The position numbers were made by a program, and so were the translations under genes. Of a stretch of DNA of 64,000 nucleotides, positions 41,415 through 49,027 are shown in pieces; positions within the stretch are counted from its first letter, which is position 1; each line of letters starts with the position of its first letter. The notes under the pieces were generated by a model that saw only the letters and a program-made list of their open reading frames with translations, did no database searches and was not told the DNA's origin. Source of the DNA: Aeromicrobium stalagmiti (GTDB lineage Bacteria > Actinomycetota > Actinomycetes > Propionibacteriales > Nocardioidaceae); assembly GCF_013283745.1 (NCBI RefSeq), contig NZ_JABSTZ010000001.1:452406-516405 (forward strand), given 5' to 3'.

Positions 41415-42255
41415 CGGGCCTGGCGATGGCCGCGACGTCGTCCTCGCCGTGGCCGCTCTCGATCTCGGCGCGTAGTGAGGCGGCGGCCGCCTCGACCGCC
41501 GGGAGCGGCTCCGCCGTGGTCTGCAGCATCAGGCCGAGGTCCTTCGCCAGGGCGTTGACCGAGAACTGGGCGTCACTGAAGTCACCGCCCCGGACCAGGT
41601 CGCCCTTCATCCCGGCGATCGCCTGCAGCATGGTCTTGTCCTGCACCTGGGCGAGCACCTCGTCAGTCGTCAGGCCTCCGCCGCGTCCCAGCCGCAGCGC
41701 CTCGGCGAGGCCCTGGAGCGACACGGCCAGCGCGAGGTTGGCGACGAGCTTGCCGGTCGCGGCCCTTGCGGCGTCGTCGAGGACGTGGAGCCGATCGGGG
41801 TCGGCCCAGAGCGAGACGACGGGCAGCGCGACGTCGGTGGCGGCCTTCGTGCCTCCCAGCAGCACCCCGAGCTGCCGGGCGCGGGCCGGCGCCAACGAGC
41901 CGATGACCGGCGAGTGCGCGTACGCGACCCCGTGCTCGGCCGCCCACGCTGCGAGCTCGGTCGCGTCGGACGGCGCGACGGTCGTGATGTCCACCCAGGT
42001 GGCGCCCTCGGCGAAGGGCAGCTCTCCGCGGAGCACGACGTCGCGGACCGTGTCGGGTCCGAACAGCGTCGTGACGACGAGCTCGGCACCAGCGACCGCG
42101 TCGGCGGCGGAGTCGGCCACCCGCACCCCCTTCGGCTCGAGGGCGCGGGCGCGCTCCGGGCTGCGGTTCCAGACCGTCACGTCGTGTCCGGCGTCGATGA
42201 TGTGCAGGACCAGCTCTCGACCCATGCGGCCGAGTCCGAGGAAGGCGATACGCAT
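41407..42255 (-). CDS. NAD(P)-dependent beta-hydroxyacid dehydrogenase family protein
   Basis: The 282-residue protein has the Rossmann start MRIAFLGLGRMGRELVLHII, NRSPERARAL, the substrate region FAEGATWVDITTVAPSDATE, SPVIGSLAPARARQLGVLLGG, the usual catalytic-lysine helix GKLVANLALAVSLQGLAEAL and the C-terminal FSVNALAKDLGLMLQTTAE. This fits the 3-hydroxyisobutyrate/6-phosphogluconate/imine-reductase family. An HIBADH role would match the hydrolase near cobS, but substrate specificity cannot be read here. ATG 42255. It is divergent from the Nudix gene. Confidence 0.88.
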   Translation of the reverse strand: MRIAFLGLGRMGRELVLHIIDAGHDVTVWNRSPERARALEPKGVRVADSAADAVAGAELVVTTLFGPDTVRDVVLRGELPFAEGATWVDITTVAPSDATELAAWAAEHGVAYAHSPVIGSLAPARARQLGVLLGGTKAATDVALPVVSLWADPDRLHVLDDAARAATGKLVANLALAVSLQGLAEALRLGRGGGLTTDEVLAQVQDKTMLQAIAGMKGDLVRGGDFSDAQFSVNALAKDLGLMLQTTAEPLPAVEAAAASLRAEIESGHGEDDVAAIARPVT

Positions 42256-42315
42256 GTCCTCGACACTAGTTCGGCCTCGCAGAGCCCGCCGCCCGGCGAC
42301 GGCTAGCGTGGTGGC

Positions 42316-42792
42316 ATGGCCACGCCGGAGTTCGTCCTCGACCTGCGCGACAAGATCGGCACGGCGCCGCTGTGGCTCTCGGGCGTGACGGCCGTCGTCG
42401 TGAGGGGCGACGACGTGCTGCTCGTCCGTCGTGCCGACACCGGTGAGTGGACGCCCGTCACCGGGATCATCGACCCGGGCGAGGAGCCGTCCGTCGCCGC
42501 CGAGCGGGAGGTCTTGGAGGAGGCCGACGTACGGGCCACCGCCGAGCGCCTCTGCTGGGTGCACGTGACGCGGATGTACACCTACGCCAACGGCGACCAG
42601 TCGCAGTATGTCGACCTCGTGTTCCGGGCCCGCTGGGACGCCGGCGAGCCGTCTCCCGCCGACGGCGAGAACACCGAGGCACGGTGGTTCCCCCGCGACG
42701 CCCTGCCCGAGATGTCGCACGACATGCGGCAGCGGGTCGACGCCGCCCTGAGCGAGCGGGTCGAGGCCCGTTTCGGGCCGTTCGGCGACTGA
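42316..42792 (+). CDS. Nudix hydrolase
   Basis: The 158-residue single-domain protein has a complete Nudix box: PGEEPSVAAEREVLEEADV, close to G-x5-E-x7-REUxEExGU, with D in place of the final G. VLLVRRADTGEWTPVTGIID precedes it. It hydrolyses a nucleoside-diphosphate derivative of unknown kind. It is followed 37 bp later by a thioesterase gene in the same direction. Confidence 0.93.
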   Translation: MATPEFVLDLRDKIGTAPLWLSGVTAVVVRGDDVLLVRRADTGEWTPVTGIIDPGEEPSVAAEREVLEEADVRATAERLCWVHVTRMYTYANGDQSQYVDLVFRARWDAGEPSPADGENTEARWFPRDALPEMSHDMRQRVDAALSERVEARFGPFGD

Positions 42793-42829
42793 TCGGCAGC
42801 GCACGGCCGCCGCCGACTATCGTCGGAGG

Positions 42830-43336
42830 GTGAGCACTTCCCTTCCCACGTACGAGCAGGTCCTCGAGCTGGCGGCCCCGATCGACCGCACCGTCCCGCC
42901 GGAGTTCATCGACGAGAACGGCCACATGAACATCAGCCGCTACCTCGAGCTGGGCGGCACTGCTCTTTGGCAGCGCTGCCAGATCGAGCTCGGCATGCCG
43001 GAGGACTACATCGCCACCCGGGGCATGTCGACGTTCACCGCCGAGCACCACCTCACCTACTACGCAGAGATCCTCGAGGGCGAGCGCGTCTCGGTCCATC
43101 CGCGACTCATCGCCCGGTCCGACAAGGTGCTCCACACCGCGACCCTGATCCTCAACCGCACGCGGCAGCAGCTGGCCTGCGTCGTCGAGGCCACGCTCGT
43201 CCACATGGACATGACCGCCCGTCGTCCGACGCCCTTCCCCGACGACGTGGCCGACCTGGCCGACGCCGCGCTCAAGGCCGACGACCTCGCGTGGGCCGCT
43301 CCGCTGAGCGGCTCCATGGGAGTGCGTCGCCGGTGA
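42830..43336 (+). CDS. Hotdog-fold acyl-CoA thioesterase family protein
   Basis: The 168-residue protein has the hotdog-type signature FIDENGHMNISRYLELGG and AEHHLTYYAEILEGERVSVH, then the long-helix region with LVHMDMTARRPTPFPDD. It likely hydrolyses a small or medium acyl-CoA (some carnitine-linked betainyl-CoA thioesterases look similar). GTG 42830 lies after GGAGG. Its stop overlaps the following BtuF-like gene by 4 bp. Confidence 0.88.
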   Translation: MSTSLPTYEQVLELAAPIDRTVPPEFIDENGHMNISRYLELGGTALWQRCQIELGMPEDYIATRGMSTFTAEHHLTYYAEILEGERVSVHPRLIARSDKVLHTATLILNRTRQQLACVVEATLVHMDMTARRPTPFPDDVADLADAALKADDLAWAAPLSGSMGVRRR

Positions 43337-44085
43337 ACGACGACCTCGGGCACCCGGTCGACGTCGCCCACCCGGCCCGCCGGGTGGTGTCGCTCGTGCC
43401 GTCGCTGACCGAGGCGATCGCCGCGACCCGCCCCGAGGCACTGGTCGGCGCGACGGACTGGTGCACCCACCCCGCCGACCTCGACGTCACGCGGGTGAGA
43501 GGCACCAAGAACCCGGACCGCGCCGCCATCGCCGCGCTGGCGCCTGACCTGGTGATCGCCAACCAGGAGGAGAACCGCGAGCTCGACGTCACCCGCCTGC
43601 GCGACGCCGGCATCCAGGTCTGGGTGACCGAGATCGAGACCCTCGACCAGGCGTTCACCTCGATGCGCCGGATGTTCGTCGACGCGCTCGGGTGGGACGT
43701 GCCGCAGTGGCTCGTCGACGCCGAGGAGGTGTGGGCCGCGCCCCCGGCAGCCGACGGCCGCCGGGTCGCGATCCCGATCTGGCGCGACCCGTGGATGGTC
43801 GTGGGCGCACGGACGTTCACCGGCGACCTCGTCACCCGGCTGGGGCTCGTCCACGCGTTCGGTGACAGCGCAGACCGCTATCCCCACGTCGAGGTCGACG
43901 ACATCGATGCTGACCTCGTCCTGCTGCCCGACGAGCCGTACGTGTTCACCGCCGACGACGGGCCGGAGGCGTTCGGCTCGACCCCGACGACGCTGGTCTC
44001 CGGCCGAGCGCTGACCTGGTACGGCCCGTCGCTGGTGACAGCCCGCGCCGACCTCGAGCAAGCCCTCAACCCCTCCGGTCCCTAG
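43333..44085 (+). CDS. BtuF-like helical-backbone metal receptor protein without signal peptide
   Basis: The 250-residue protein resembles ABC-type corrinoid/iron-siderophore binding proteins: RRVVSLVPSLTEAIAATRPE, LVGATDWCTHP, GTKNPDRAAIAALAPDLVIA and ALGWDVPQWL. Such receptors are normally exported, but this frame opens with the domain itself (VNDDLGHPVDVAHPARRVVS) and has no signal sequence or lipobox. The upstream overlap with the thioesterase gene fixes the start at GTG 43333. No permease or ATPase genes adjoin it. A cytosolic corrinoid- or metal-binding role is possible. Its last codons (SGP then TAG) are formed by the edge of the palindromic repeat array. Confidence 0.82.
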   Translation: MNDDLGHPVDVAHPARRVVSLVPSLTEAIAATRPEALVGATDWCTHPADLDVTRVRGTKNPDRAAIAALAPDLVIANQEENRELDVTRLRDAGIQVWVTEIETLDQAFTSMRRMFVDALGWDVPQWLVDAEEVWAAPPAADGRRVAIPIWRDPWMVVGARTFTGDLVTRLGLVHAFGDSADRYPHVEVDDIDADLVLLPDEPYVFTADDGPEAFGSTPTTLVSGRALTWYGPSLVTARADLEQALNPSGP

Positions 44086-44104
44086 CGACACAGCCGAATC
44101 CGCT

Positions 44105-44228
44105 CCCTAGCGACGAAGTCGCGGGAGGGAGCGCCAGCGACCGAAGGGACCCACCCAAGCAGTCACGCCTAGACCCTTCGGTCGCTCGTACCTCGCTCCC
44201 TCCCGCTCGCAAGCTCGCTAGGGACCGG
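44105..44228 (+). repeat. Palindromic unit 1 (complete)
   Basis: Half a spans 44105-44150 and half b 44174-44228, joined by a 23 base loop reading CCACCCAAGCAGTCACGCCT then AGA. It begins 20 bp after the BtuF-like gene's stop. Confidence 0.92.
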
Positions 44229-44282
44229 ACGGGGAGACATCTCGCAAGCTCGCTAGGGGACGAGGTGCCAGCCGAATCCGCT

Positions 44283-44328
44283 CCCTAGCGACGAAGTCGC
44301 GGGAGGGAGCGCCAGCGACCGAAGGGAC
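44283..44328 (+). repeat. Half a of the split palindromic unit 2
   Basis: This is identical in pattern to the other a halves. It ends 8 bp before the stop codon of the GIY-YIG gene, and its matching b half lies beyond that gene at 44666. Confidence 0.92.
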
Positions 44329-44336
44329 CCACCCCC

Positions 44337-44615
44337 TCACGCGTACTGCGACGGATCAGTGACCCTCACTCCGGGACCCGACTCGATCAGCCGCTTCTTC
44401 TTGCTCCGGGTCCACCCGTGCACCCGCCGCTCACGCCCCCACGCCTCGGACACCCGGTCGTACTGCTCGAAGTAGACGAGCGTGACCGGGAGCCGTTTTC
44501 GTGTGTACGCCGCACCGAGGCCCTCGCTGTGCTCCCAGAACCGTCGCTTCAGGTCGCGGGTGCTGCCGGCGTAGAACGTCCCGTCGGCACAGATCAGGAG
44601 ATAGAAGTAGCCCAT
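44337..44615 (-). CDS. Small GIY-YIG nuclease family protein nested in the palindromic array
   Basis: The 92-residue protein is a complete stand-alone GIY-YIG domain. GYFYLLICADGTFYAGSTRD holds the GIY/YIG-equivalent strands (FYLL and YAG); DLKRRFWEHSEGLGAAYTRK holds the conserved arginine; and EAWGRERRVHGWTRSKKKRL holds the metal-binding glutamate (about residue 61). It is close to the UPF0213/YhbQ-like group and should cleave DNA with one metal ion. Its gene occupies the loop position of a palindromic repeat unit, with half a 8 bp beyond its stop and half b about 50 bp before its start. The ATG at 44615 is supported by the domain start. Confidence 0.93.
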   Translation of the reverse strand: MGYFYLLICADGTFYAGSTRDLKRRFWEHSEGLGAAYTRKRLPVTLVYFEQYDRVSEAWGRERRVHGWTRSKKKRLIESGPGVRVTDPSQYA

Positions 44616-44665
44616 CGCTGCATCGTCGGCCTCGCGGCTGCGTTGCGCATCTCGCTGTCCACAGC

Positions 44666-44720
44666 CCCTTCGGTCGCTCGTACCTCGCTCCCTCCCGCTC
44701 GCAAGCTCGCTAGGGAACGG
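44666..44720 (+). repeat. Half b of the split palindromic unit 2
   Basis: This is the b half corresponding to 44283-44328, 338 bp away instead of the usual 24, with the GIY-YIG gene between. It ends GGGAACGG and is followed after 19 bp by unit 3. Confidence 0.92.
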
Positions 44721-44739
44721 ACGGGATGCCGAATCCGGT

Positions 44740-44863
44740 CCCTAGCGACGAAGTCGCGGGAGGGAGCGCCAGCGACCGAAGGGACCCACCCAGACAGTCA
44801 CGCCTAGCCCCTTCGGTCGCTCGTACCTCGCTCCCTCCCGCTCGCAAGCTCGCTAGGGACCGG
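44740..44863 (+). repeat. Palindromic unit 3 (complete)
   Basis: Half a is 44740-44785 and half b 44809-44863, with loop CCACCCAGACAGTCACGCCT then AGC. A further partial b segment follows at 44875-44897. Confidence 0.92.
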
Positions 44864-44916
44864 GGTGGAGGCACCTCGCAAGCTCGCTAGGGGACGGGGT
44901 GCCGGCCGAACCCGGT

Positions 44917-45040
44917 CCCTAGCGACGAAGTCGCGGGAGGGAGCGCCAGCGACCGAAGGGACCCACCCAGACAGTCACGCCTAGCCCCTTCGGTCGCTCG
45001 TACCTCGCTCCCTCCCGCTCGCAAGCTCGCTAGGGGACGG
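44917..45040 (+). repeat. Palindromic unit 4 (complete)
   Basis: Half a is 44917-44962 and half b 44986-45040. It is almost identical to unit 3, starts 177 bp after it, and runs into a G-rich tract. Confidence 0.92.
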
Positions 45041-45078
45041 GGTGGGACGGGGTGGGGGACGGGGTGGGGTGTAGGGGT
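45033..45078 (+). repeat. G-rich degenerate tandem tract
   Basis: Repeats of GGGACGGGGTGG-type form seven or more runs of three to five G on the plus strand, immediately before the end of the minus-strand enoyl-CoA hydratase gene. The tract has the pattern of a G-quadruplex-forming sequence and probably derives from the GGGACGGGGT edge of the repeat unit. Confidence 0.75.
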
Positions 45079-45080
45079 TG

Positions 45081-45833
45081 TCAGCGGGATGTGAAGGCTC
45101 GGACGAGGCGCTGCGCCTCGTCGGAGGTGACCGCTGCGGCGATCGTCGCCGACTCGTCGGCACCCTGCTCGGGACCCGTGGTGTCCCACGAGCTGCGGAT
45201 CAGCCGCTTGGCCTGGCCGAGGGCCGCCGGCGCCGTGTCGGCCCACGTGCGGGCGATCTCGTCGACCTTGGTCTCGACCTCGTCGTCGGCGACGACGTAC
45301 GTCACCAGACCCCAGTCGCGCGCCTCGGCCGCTGTCAGCACCCGGCCCGTCAGCGCGAACTCGAGCGCCCGGTGCTGGCCGATCGCCCGGGGCACCAGGT
45401 AGGACACGCCGCAGTCGGGCGTCAGGCCGATGCCCGGATAGGCCATGACGAACTTGGTCGACTCCGACGCCACGATGACGTCGGCGCTCAGCATGACGGC
45501 GAGACCGGCTCCGGCCACGGCCCCGCGCACGCCGGCGACGACGGGCTTGGGCAGGTCGGCGAGGTCGCGCAGGGCGCCTTCGAGCGCGTTGGCGAGCTCG
45601 AGCAGGTACGCGGCAGGCTCCTGCGCCGCGACGAACGACGCCACGTCGCCCCCGGCGCAGAACCGCTTGCCCTCGGCCGTCAGGGTGATCGCCTGGACGT
45701 CATCGCCGCTGACCGCGTCGACCGCGAGCGCCATGTCGCGGGCGGCCGGGAGGTCGAAGGAGTTGGCCTGGTCGGGTCGTGCGAGGACGATCCGACCGAT
45801 GCCGTCGACGATCGAGTGGGTGACTGCGGCCAT
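45081..45833 (-). CDS. Enoyl-CoA hydratase/isomerase
   Basis: The 250-residue crotonase-family protein has ITLTAEGKRFCAGGDVASFV (oxyanion hole), VVAGVRGAVAGAGLAVMLSADVI, KFVMAYPGIGLTPDCGVSYL and VPRAIGQHRALEFALTGRVL. The residues that act as catalytic glutamates in classical hydratases are not clearly conserved (PGIGLTPD), so an isomerase or other activity is possible. It lies 60 bp downstream of the NADH dehydrogenase-like gene on the same strand. Confidence 0.9.
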   Translation of the reverse strand: MAAVTHSIVDGIGRIVLARPDQANSFDLPAARDMALAVDAVSGDDVQAITLTAEGKRFCAGGDVASFVAAQEPAAYLLELANALEGALRDLADLPKPVVAGVRGAVAGAGLAVMLSADVIVASESTKFVMAYPGIGLTPDCGVSYLVPRAIGQHRALEFALTGRVLTAAEARDWGLVTYVVADDEVETKVDEIARTWADTAPAALGQAKRLIRSSWDTTGPEQGADESATIAAAVTSDEAQRLVRAFTSR

Positions 45834-45893
45834 GGGGCGCCTGCCTTCGTGCGGGGTCTGGGTCGAGCCCAGCCTAGAGCGCCTGCCCGCGAC

Positions 45894-47270
45894 CTACTTG
45901 TCGGCCGTGACCTTCTTGGCGGCGGTCTTCTTGGCCGTCGTCTTCTTGGCGGCACCGCGACGCGGCGAGCGCGCCTCGACCGTCGTGGGCTTCAGCGCGA
46001 CGACCGGCGGCGTCTCGCCGACGATCGCGTTGTGGCTGCCCCAGACGAGGTACTTGGCCGTGAGGTTGATCAGCGTCGCGAACCGGTTGCGGTTGCCCAG
46101 CAGGGTGGCGATGTGCAGGCCGACCCAGATGATCCAGGCCGGGAAGCCCTTGAGCCGCGGCAGGAACTTGATCTCGGCGACGGCGGACGAGCGGCCGATG
46201 GTCGCCATCGTCCCCTTGTCCTTGTACTTGAACGGCTTGGGCAGGCTCTTGCCCTTGAGCTCGGCGTTGATGACCTTGGCGACGTGCTTGCCACCCTGGA
46301 TGGCCGGCTGGGCCAGCTGCGGGAGCGGCTCGTCGGGGCTGACCGAGACGTCACCGATCGCGTAGACGTCGGTCATGCCCTTGACGCGCAGGTGCTCGTC
46401 GGTCTCGATGCGCCCACCGCGACCCTGCGGCACCGACCACTCCTTGACCGTCGAGTGCGCCGTGATGCCCGAGGCCCACACGACGATGCCGGCCGGCAGG
46501 AACTCCTGCTCGCCGTTGTGCTCGACGAGCACACCGTCCTCGCGGACCTCCTTGACGGCGGTCTCGAGGCGCAGGTCGACGTCGCGCTTCTCCAGCGAGT
46601 TCCTGGCGTAGTCGCGCAGCTTGGGGTGGAACGGGCCGAGCACGTGCGGCAGCATCTCGATCAGCGTGATGTGGACGCGCTTGGTGTCGAGCTCGGGGTA
46701 GGTCGTCGGCATGTCGTTGTTGCGCAGCTCGGCGAACGCACCGGCGGTCTCGACGCCGGTGGCGCCACCACCGACGACGATGATGCGCAGGTCACGGTCC
46801 TGGCCGTTGATCGCGGCGTCCTCGAGGTTGGCGAACATCTTGTCGCGGACGGCGAGCGCCTGCGAGCGGCGGTAGAGCGGCATGGAGTACTGCTCGGCGC
46901 CGGGGATGCCGAAGAAGTTGGCGGTCACGCCGACCGCGATGACGAGCTGGTCGTACTTGACGTCGAGGCCACCGTCGAGCTGCAGCGTCTTGGCGTCGTG
47001 GTCCATCGAGATGACGGTGCCCTTGAGGAAGCGCACGTTGGACTGCTTGGCGCGGATCGCGCGCAGGAACCAGGTGATGTCGCCGGGGTTGAGGCTGGCG
47101 GTCGCGACCTGGTAGAGCAGCGGGTTGAACGTGTTGTAGTTGTGACGGTCGATCAGCGTGACGTCGACGTCGGCGCGCTTGAGCTTGCGGACGGCTGCGA
47201 TACCTCCGAATCCGCCTCCCACGACGACGACGTGGGGGCGTTTCTGACCGGACGCAGTGCTGTCTGACAT
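45894..47270 (-). CDS. Type-II NADH dehydrogenase-like FAD/NAD(P) oxidoreductase
   Basis: The 458-residue protein has the FAD fold VVVVGGGFGGIAAVRKLKRA at the N-terminus, NTFNPLLYQVATASLNPGDI, the NAD-binding RIIVVGGGATGVETAGAFAE, and VYAIGDVSVSPDEPLPQLAQ, then PAIQGGKHVA. This matches actinobacterial Ndh, a membrane-bound monotopic enzyme that passes electrons from NADH to menaquinone. A Lys/Ala-rich tail (AKKTTAKKTAAKKVTADK) ends the protein, which is unusual for Ndh. It may associate with the membrane or nucleic acid. It probably has its own promoter upstream of 47270. Confidence 0.92.
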   Translation of the reverse strand: MSDSTASGQKRPHVVVVGGGFGGIAAVRKLKRADVDVTLIDRHNYNTFNPLLYQVATASLNPGDITWFLRAIRAKQSNVRFLKGTVISMDHDAKTLQLDGGLDVKYDQLVIAVGVTANFFGIPGAEQYSMPLYRRSQALAVRDKMFANLEDAAINGQDRDLRIIVVGGGATGVETAGAFAELRNNDMPTTYPELDTKRVHITLIEMLPHVLGPFHPKLRDYARNSLEKRDVDLRLETAVKEVREDGVLVEHNGEQEFLPAGIVVWASGITAHSTVKEWSVPQGRGGRIETDEHLRVKGMTDVYAIGDVSVSPDEPLPQLAQPAIQGGKHVAKVINAELKGKSLPKPFKYKDKGTMATIGRSSAVAEIKFLPRLKGFPAWIIWVGLHIATLLGNRNRFATLINLTAKYLVWGSHNAIVGETPPVVALKPTTVEARSPRRGAAKKTTAKKTAAKKVTADK

Positions 47271-47332
47271 GTTTTCAGTCTAGTCCTCGCACCAGAGACG
47301 GCGCACATCGCGTGCGGAGGATGTGACCACCA

Positions 47333-48367
47333 TCATGTCTTGACAAACCAGCGCTTCGACTCAGGCTTGCGCAGCTGCACGATCACGACGATCGAAGCGG
47401 CCGTCCAGGGCAGCCCCACAGGGAAGAACACGATCGACGTGATCGTCGTGACGACGGCCATCACGAACAGGAAGACACCCGCCGAACGCTTCCGGGCGAG
47501 GGTGAGCGACGACGCCGCGATGCCGCCGATCGAGAGCGCGACGCACAGGCCGGAGACCAGCAGCGAGGCCCGGTAGAGCTGGTCGTAGTCCATCCCGGAG
47601 TCGACGAGCCGGTCGCTGAACGGGCTGTCGCGCATGAGCGACTCGTAGTCGTTGCCGATCAGGCCCAGCGTGAGGAGGGCGAGGGCCGACATGCCGCCCA
47701 CGACGATCGAGCCGACCAAGGTGACCCAGCCCGCGACGCTGACCGACTTCGGCAGGCGCTCCGACCCGGCGTGGACCTGGGGATCGGTCCAGCCGGGATG
47801 CACCGGATGCACGGGCTGCGCCGGCCCGGCGACCGGCTCCACCACCGCCGCCGCTGGCGCCGCGGCCTTCTCGGCTGCCCTCTTGCTGGGCTTCTTGACC
47901 GGCAGGACCATCGGCTCGCCGGTGCGCAGTGCGCGGAACCAGGCCTTGGACTCGCCGGTCCAGAGCCGGACCGTGAAGGCGATGGCGAGCGCACCGATGA
48001 CGGCGTCGAAGAACGATCCCCCGGTCGCGCCGAGGAAGAAGAAGATGCCGACCAGGGTCATCACGACCGTGAGGCCGACACGGCTGGCCCGGTCACCGCG
48101 GGCGGTGTAGACCGCGAACACGACGCCGGCCGCGGCGAGCACGGCGAGGACGGTCAGGAACACCTTGTAGGCCGACTCGGCCGATGCCTGCGACATGCCG
48201 CCGTCGCGCAGAGCCCTGAGAAGCGGCGCGACCTTGTCAGCACCGTTCTCGGCGTTCCACGTGGAGACGAGCACCATCGCGCGGATGCTCTGGATGGCGG
48301 CGAGGCCGCCGAGGTAGGCACAGGCCGCCGCCAGCATGGGAGGACGCTTCGGCGCGGGGGCATTCAT
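47333..48367 (-). CDS. Multi-pass membrane protein of unknown function
   Basis: The 344-residue protein has about seven hydrophobic segments in two groups: residues about 10-35, 68-88, 98-135 and 213-240, 266-290, 295-325. A basic Lys/Ala/Pro loop (KKPSKRAAEKAAAPAAAVVE) and a His/Pro segment (HPVHPGWTDPQVH) separate them. No family is recognised. Its end lies 62 bp from the NADH dehydrogenase-like gene on the same strand. Confidence 0.75.
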   Translation of the reverse strand: MNAPAPKRPPMLAAACAYLGGLAAIQSIRAMVLVSTWNAENGADKVAPLLRALRDGGMSQASAESAYKVFLTVLAVLAAAGVVFAVYTARGDRASRVGLTVVMTLVGIFFFLGATGGSFFDAVIGALAIAFTVRLWTGESKAWFRALRTGEPMVLPVKKPSKRAAEKAAAPAAAVVEPVAGPAQPVHPVHPGWTDPQVHAGSERLPKSVSVAGWVTLVGSIVVGGMSALALLTLGLIGNDYESLMRDSPFSDRLVDSGMDYDQLYRASLLVSGLCVALSIGGIAASSLTLARKRSAGVFLFVMAVVTTITSIVFFPVGLPWTAASIVVIVQLRKPESKRWFVKT

Positions 48368-48404
48368 GCGCCCATCCCATCATGGCGGGGCAAGGAGGAT
48401 GCGG

Positions 48405-49016
48405 TCAGAGCCCGCCGACGGCCACGCCGATCCGCGCGATCTCCTCGACCAGGTCGTCGCGGCCCAGCGGGAGCCCGTCGGCCAGCCACCGGCTGACGAC
48501 CTCGGTCGTGCCGGCGACGACGAGCAGGCCGACCATCCGGTGGCGGTCGTCCGGGGGCGACGCCTGCAGCACGTCAGACATCAGCAGGTCGGCGAACGTG
48601 TCGATCGCGGCGTCGCGTCGTGCCCGGAGCACGGGATGACCGGGGGCCTCGACGTACATCCGCGCCCGTCGCCGGTCGCGGTCGAGCTCGTCGACGAGCG
48701 CGCCGACCGTCACGGTCGCCCGGTCGGCCACCGTCGGTGACGCGCCGGTGAGCGCTGCCCTGATCGCCTCGAGGACGTCGACGAACATCGCATCGATCGC
48801 GACGGCGAGGATCTCGTCGCGGTCGCCGAAGCTCTCGTAGAAGTAGCGCTTCGTCAGTCCGGCCCGGGCGCACACGGCCTCGACCGTGGTGTCGAGGACG
48901 CCGACGTCGAGCACCGTGTCGAGCAGCGCCTCGACCAGTCTGGCCCGTCGTTCCAGGCGCCGATCGTCGGCGCTCACGCCACGGTACGAGCGCACGGGCG
49001 GGGTCGACGAGCTCAC
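48405..49016 (-). CDS. TetR/AcrR-family regulator divergent from the linalool dehydratase/isomerase-like operon
   Basis: The protein of about 203 residues has an HTH region (RRARLVEALLDTVLDVGVLD, TTVEAVCARAGLTKRYFYES, FGDRDEILAVAIDAMF) and a C-terminal ligand domain with VGLLVVAGTTEVVSRWLADG. The start is uncertain: GTG 49016 (VSSSTPPVRSY) or 49022; neither has a clear ribosome binding site, and leaderless translation is possible. The intergenic region contains two GACAC/GTGTC palindromes likely to be its operators, which places the divergent membrane-protein/dehydratase operon under its control. Confidence 0.88.
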   Translation of the reverse strand: MSSSTPPVRSYRGVSADDRRLERRARLVEALLDTVLDVGVLDTTVEAVCARAGLTKRYFYESFGDRDEILAVAIDAMFVDVLEAIRAALTGASPTVADRATVTVGALVDELDRDRRRARMYVEAPGHPVLRARRDAAIDTFADLLMSDVLQASPPDDRHRMVGLLVVAGTTEVVSRWLADGLPLGRDDLVEEIARIGVAVGGL

Positions 49017-49027
49017 ACCCACATCTT

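Larger units (their letters stand above)
44077..45040 (+). repeat. Array of 124 bp palindromic repeat units around a GIY-YIG gene
   Basis: Half-unit a (CCCTAGCGACGAAGTCGCGG..CGACCGAAGGGAC) and half-unit b (its imperfect reverse complement, CCCTTCGGTCGCTCGTACC..GCAAGCTCGCTAGGG) alternate a-b-a-b-a-b-a-b. Three complete a-loop-b units are exactly 124 bp (44105-44228, 44740-44863, 44917-45040). A fourth is split, with its a half at 44283-44328 and its b half at 44666-44720. Starts repeat every 177-178 bp where not interrupted. Partial copies occur at about 44077-44094, 44241-44262 and 44875-44897. The loop between a and b is conserved (..CAGTCACGCCTAG..). Within each half there is a nested mini-hairpin (GCGAC-GAA-GTCGC in a; GCGAG-CTT-... 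in b). Confidence 0.93.

Noticed and set aside
44077..45040. Regularly spaced repeats as a CRISPR array
   Set aside because: The units are 124 bp internally palindromic sequences with ~177 bp period, spacers are themselves partial repeats, and no cas genes are near.
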